NCBI GenBank assembly: GCA_013396635.1
Contig: WBMW01003135.1
Coordinates: 207,160-271,159, forward strand
DNA length: 64,000 nt
Direction: 5' to 3'
From: Penelope pileata
Lineage: Eukaryota; Chordata; Aves; Galliformes; Cracidae
Under the pieces are notes generated by a model. It was given only the letters and a program-made list of their open reading frames with translations. It was not told the DNA's origin and made no database searches. Each line of letters begins with the position of its first letter. Position 1 is the first letter of the stretch. Both the position numbers and the translations under genes were made by a program. This document shows, one piece after another, positions 63,281 through 64,000 of the stretch.

Positions 63281-63985
63281 TTTTCTTGCTTGGACTTAAA
63301 GCTATCTCTGAGGACCTTTCCTTTTTCTTCTCCTGACATCTACCTGCTTATTGGTTTACATACTAGGAATATTAGTAAATTTCATTAGGTGATGCTTTTA
63401 ATCAGAAAAAAAAAGAAGTCTTTGAATAAGCTCAGAACTATACTGTTGAGGGTTTTCTAATGCATAGCTTGCAACATTTATTTTTTAAAACTTTTACTAG
63501 ATTTTGTTATAAAGTCATAAAGCCTTACTTTATAAAGTCTGCAGCTTTTCAGATTTATTTCTTTGTCCAGAAGAACAAGATCTGAAGAATAACTCGTGAG
63601 TTGATGCCATTATGCAAGTGCATCTGCTTGTATTCATTTTTTATTATAATTCTGGGGCTACAGTTAAGAGCTCTGCTTCTTATGTGAGGTTATATTTTTT
63701 TCAAAAGCGTGACAAATGTCAGTTATTCCTTCTTGCATTGCAGTTCCTAAAAAGTGCTGTATTGTCCTCTCATTCACAAAGATGACTTTGCATAGAGAGG
63801 TGACTGCTAAAAATCAAGCATGCTATCCTGCTGTAATAGCACAAAAGTTTATAAATTGATAAAGAATGGCAGAAACTGTCTTTTACTGTTTTGTGTAGCT
63901 GTAGTTATTGCTCTCTGTGCAAGGGATCAAAAAATGTCAGTGGCTCCTGTAAGCAAACACGCTTTTTGTTAAGATGGATGTGAAT

Positions 63986-64000
63986 ATAGAATCATAGAAT
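63986..64000 (-). mobile_element. Start of a CR1 LINE tail, cut by the window end
   Basis: The last bases, tatagaatcatagaat, are the reverse-complement CR1 tail, as at 32741. The body should continue beyond the window. Confidence 0.65.

Larger units (their letters stand above)
55671..64000 (+). other. ESR1: ESR1 intron 4, 5' portion
   Basis: Sequence after exon 4 begins gtaagg and is read as the start of intron 4. I looked for exon 5, which should open by finishing a glycine codon and continue into the helix 4/5 segment of the ligand-binding domain, and did not see it, so it should lie beyond 64000. Recognised contents are the nested CR1 block (60811-61450), a possible MIR-like remnant (63181-63280) and the beginning of a CR1 at the very end (63986-64000). 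Nothing was recognised in 55671-60810, 61451-63180 and 63281-63985. Confidence 0.85.

Noticed and set aside
1..64000. CRISPR arrays, bacterial operons, tRNA or rRNA genes
   Set aside because: No regularly spaced repeats, no bacterial gene organisation, and no cloverleaf or rRNA sequence was seen. The window is animal intronic DNA.

Overview
The window is vertebrate genomic DNA, almost certainly from a bird and most likely a galliform (chicken, turkey, quail or a relative). The reasons are AT-rich intronic sequence, interspersed repeats dominated by CR1 LINEs ending in the bird-type ATTCTATG tail, and three internally deleted mariner copies of the Galluhop type. There is no bacterial or phage gene organisation. 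One N (61242) points to a draft assembly.

The only gene recognised is on the + strand: the central part of ESR1, encoding estrogen receptor alpha. Three internal coding exons are complete, with GT/AG borders. They are exon 2 (24685-24875, 191 bp, first zinc finger), exon 3 (39954-40070, 117 bp, second zinc finger) and exon 4 (55335-55670, 336 bp, hinge, nuclear localisation signal and start of the ligand-binding domain). Their reading phases join exactly. Exon 1 (A/B domain and start codon) is not visible and should lie upstream. Exons 5-8 (rest of the ligand-binding domain) were not found and should lie downstream. The window therefore holds the end of intron 1 (24.7 kb), all of intron 2 (15.1 kb), all of intron 3 (15.3 kb) and the start of intron 4 (8.3 kb).

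The introns hold CR1 LINEs of several ages. The youngest are at 34489-34808 and 61056-61421. Old, very diverged amniote CR1/L3-like copies are at 5610-6720, 26760-26995, 28350-28905, 30640-32110 and 52770-53020. Two nested insertions are visible, at 30640-32110 and 60811-61450. Mariner derivatives lie at 22141-22674, 33073-33632 and 35671-36228. Two possible MIR-like SINE remnants lie at 45856-45949 and 63181-63280. There are also simple repeats, a short tandem duplication, and one long near-perfect hairpin at 5290-5366.

I found no evidence of an undescribed multi-gene system. The observations most worth checking are the hairpin, the palindromic TEAD-like site, the nested or collapsed CR1 at the N, the differing internal deletions among the mariner copies, and a reading frame from intron 3 that runs in frame into exon 4. 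All repeat family names come from recognition by eye; no database search was run.
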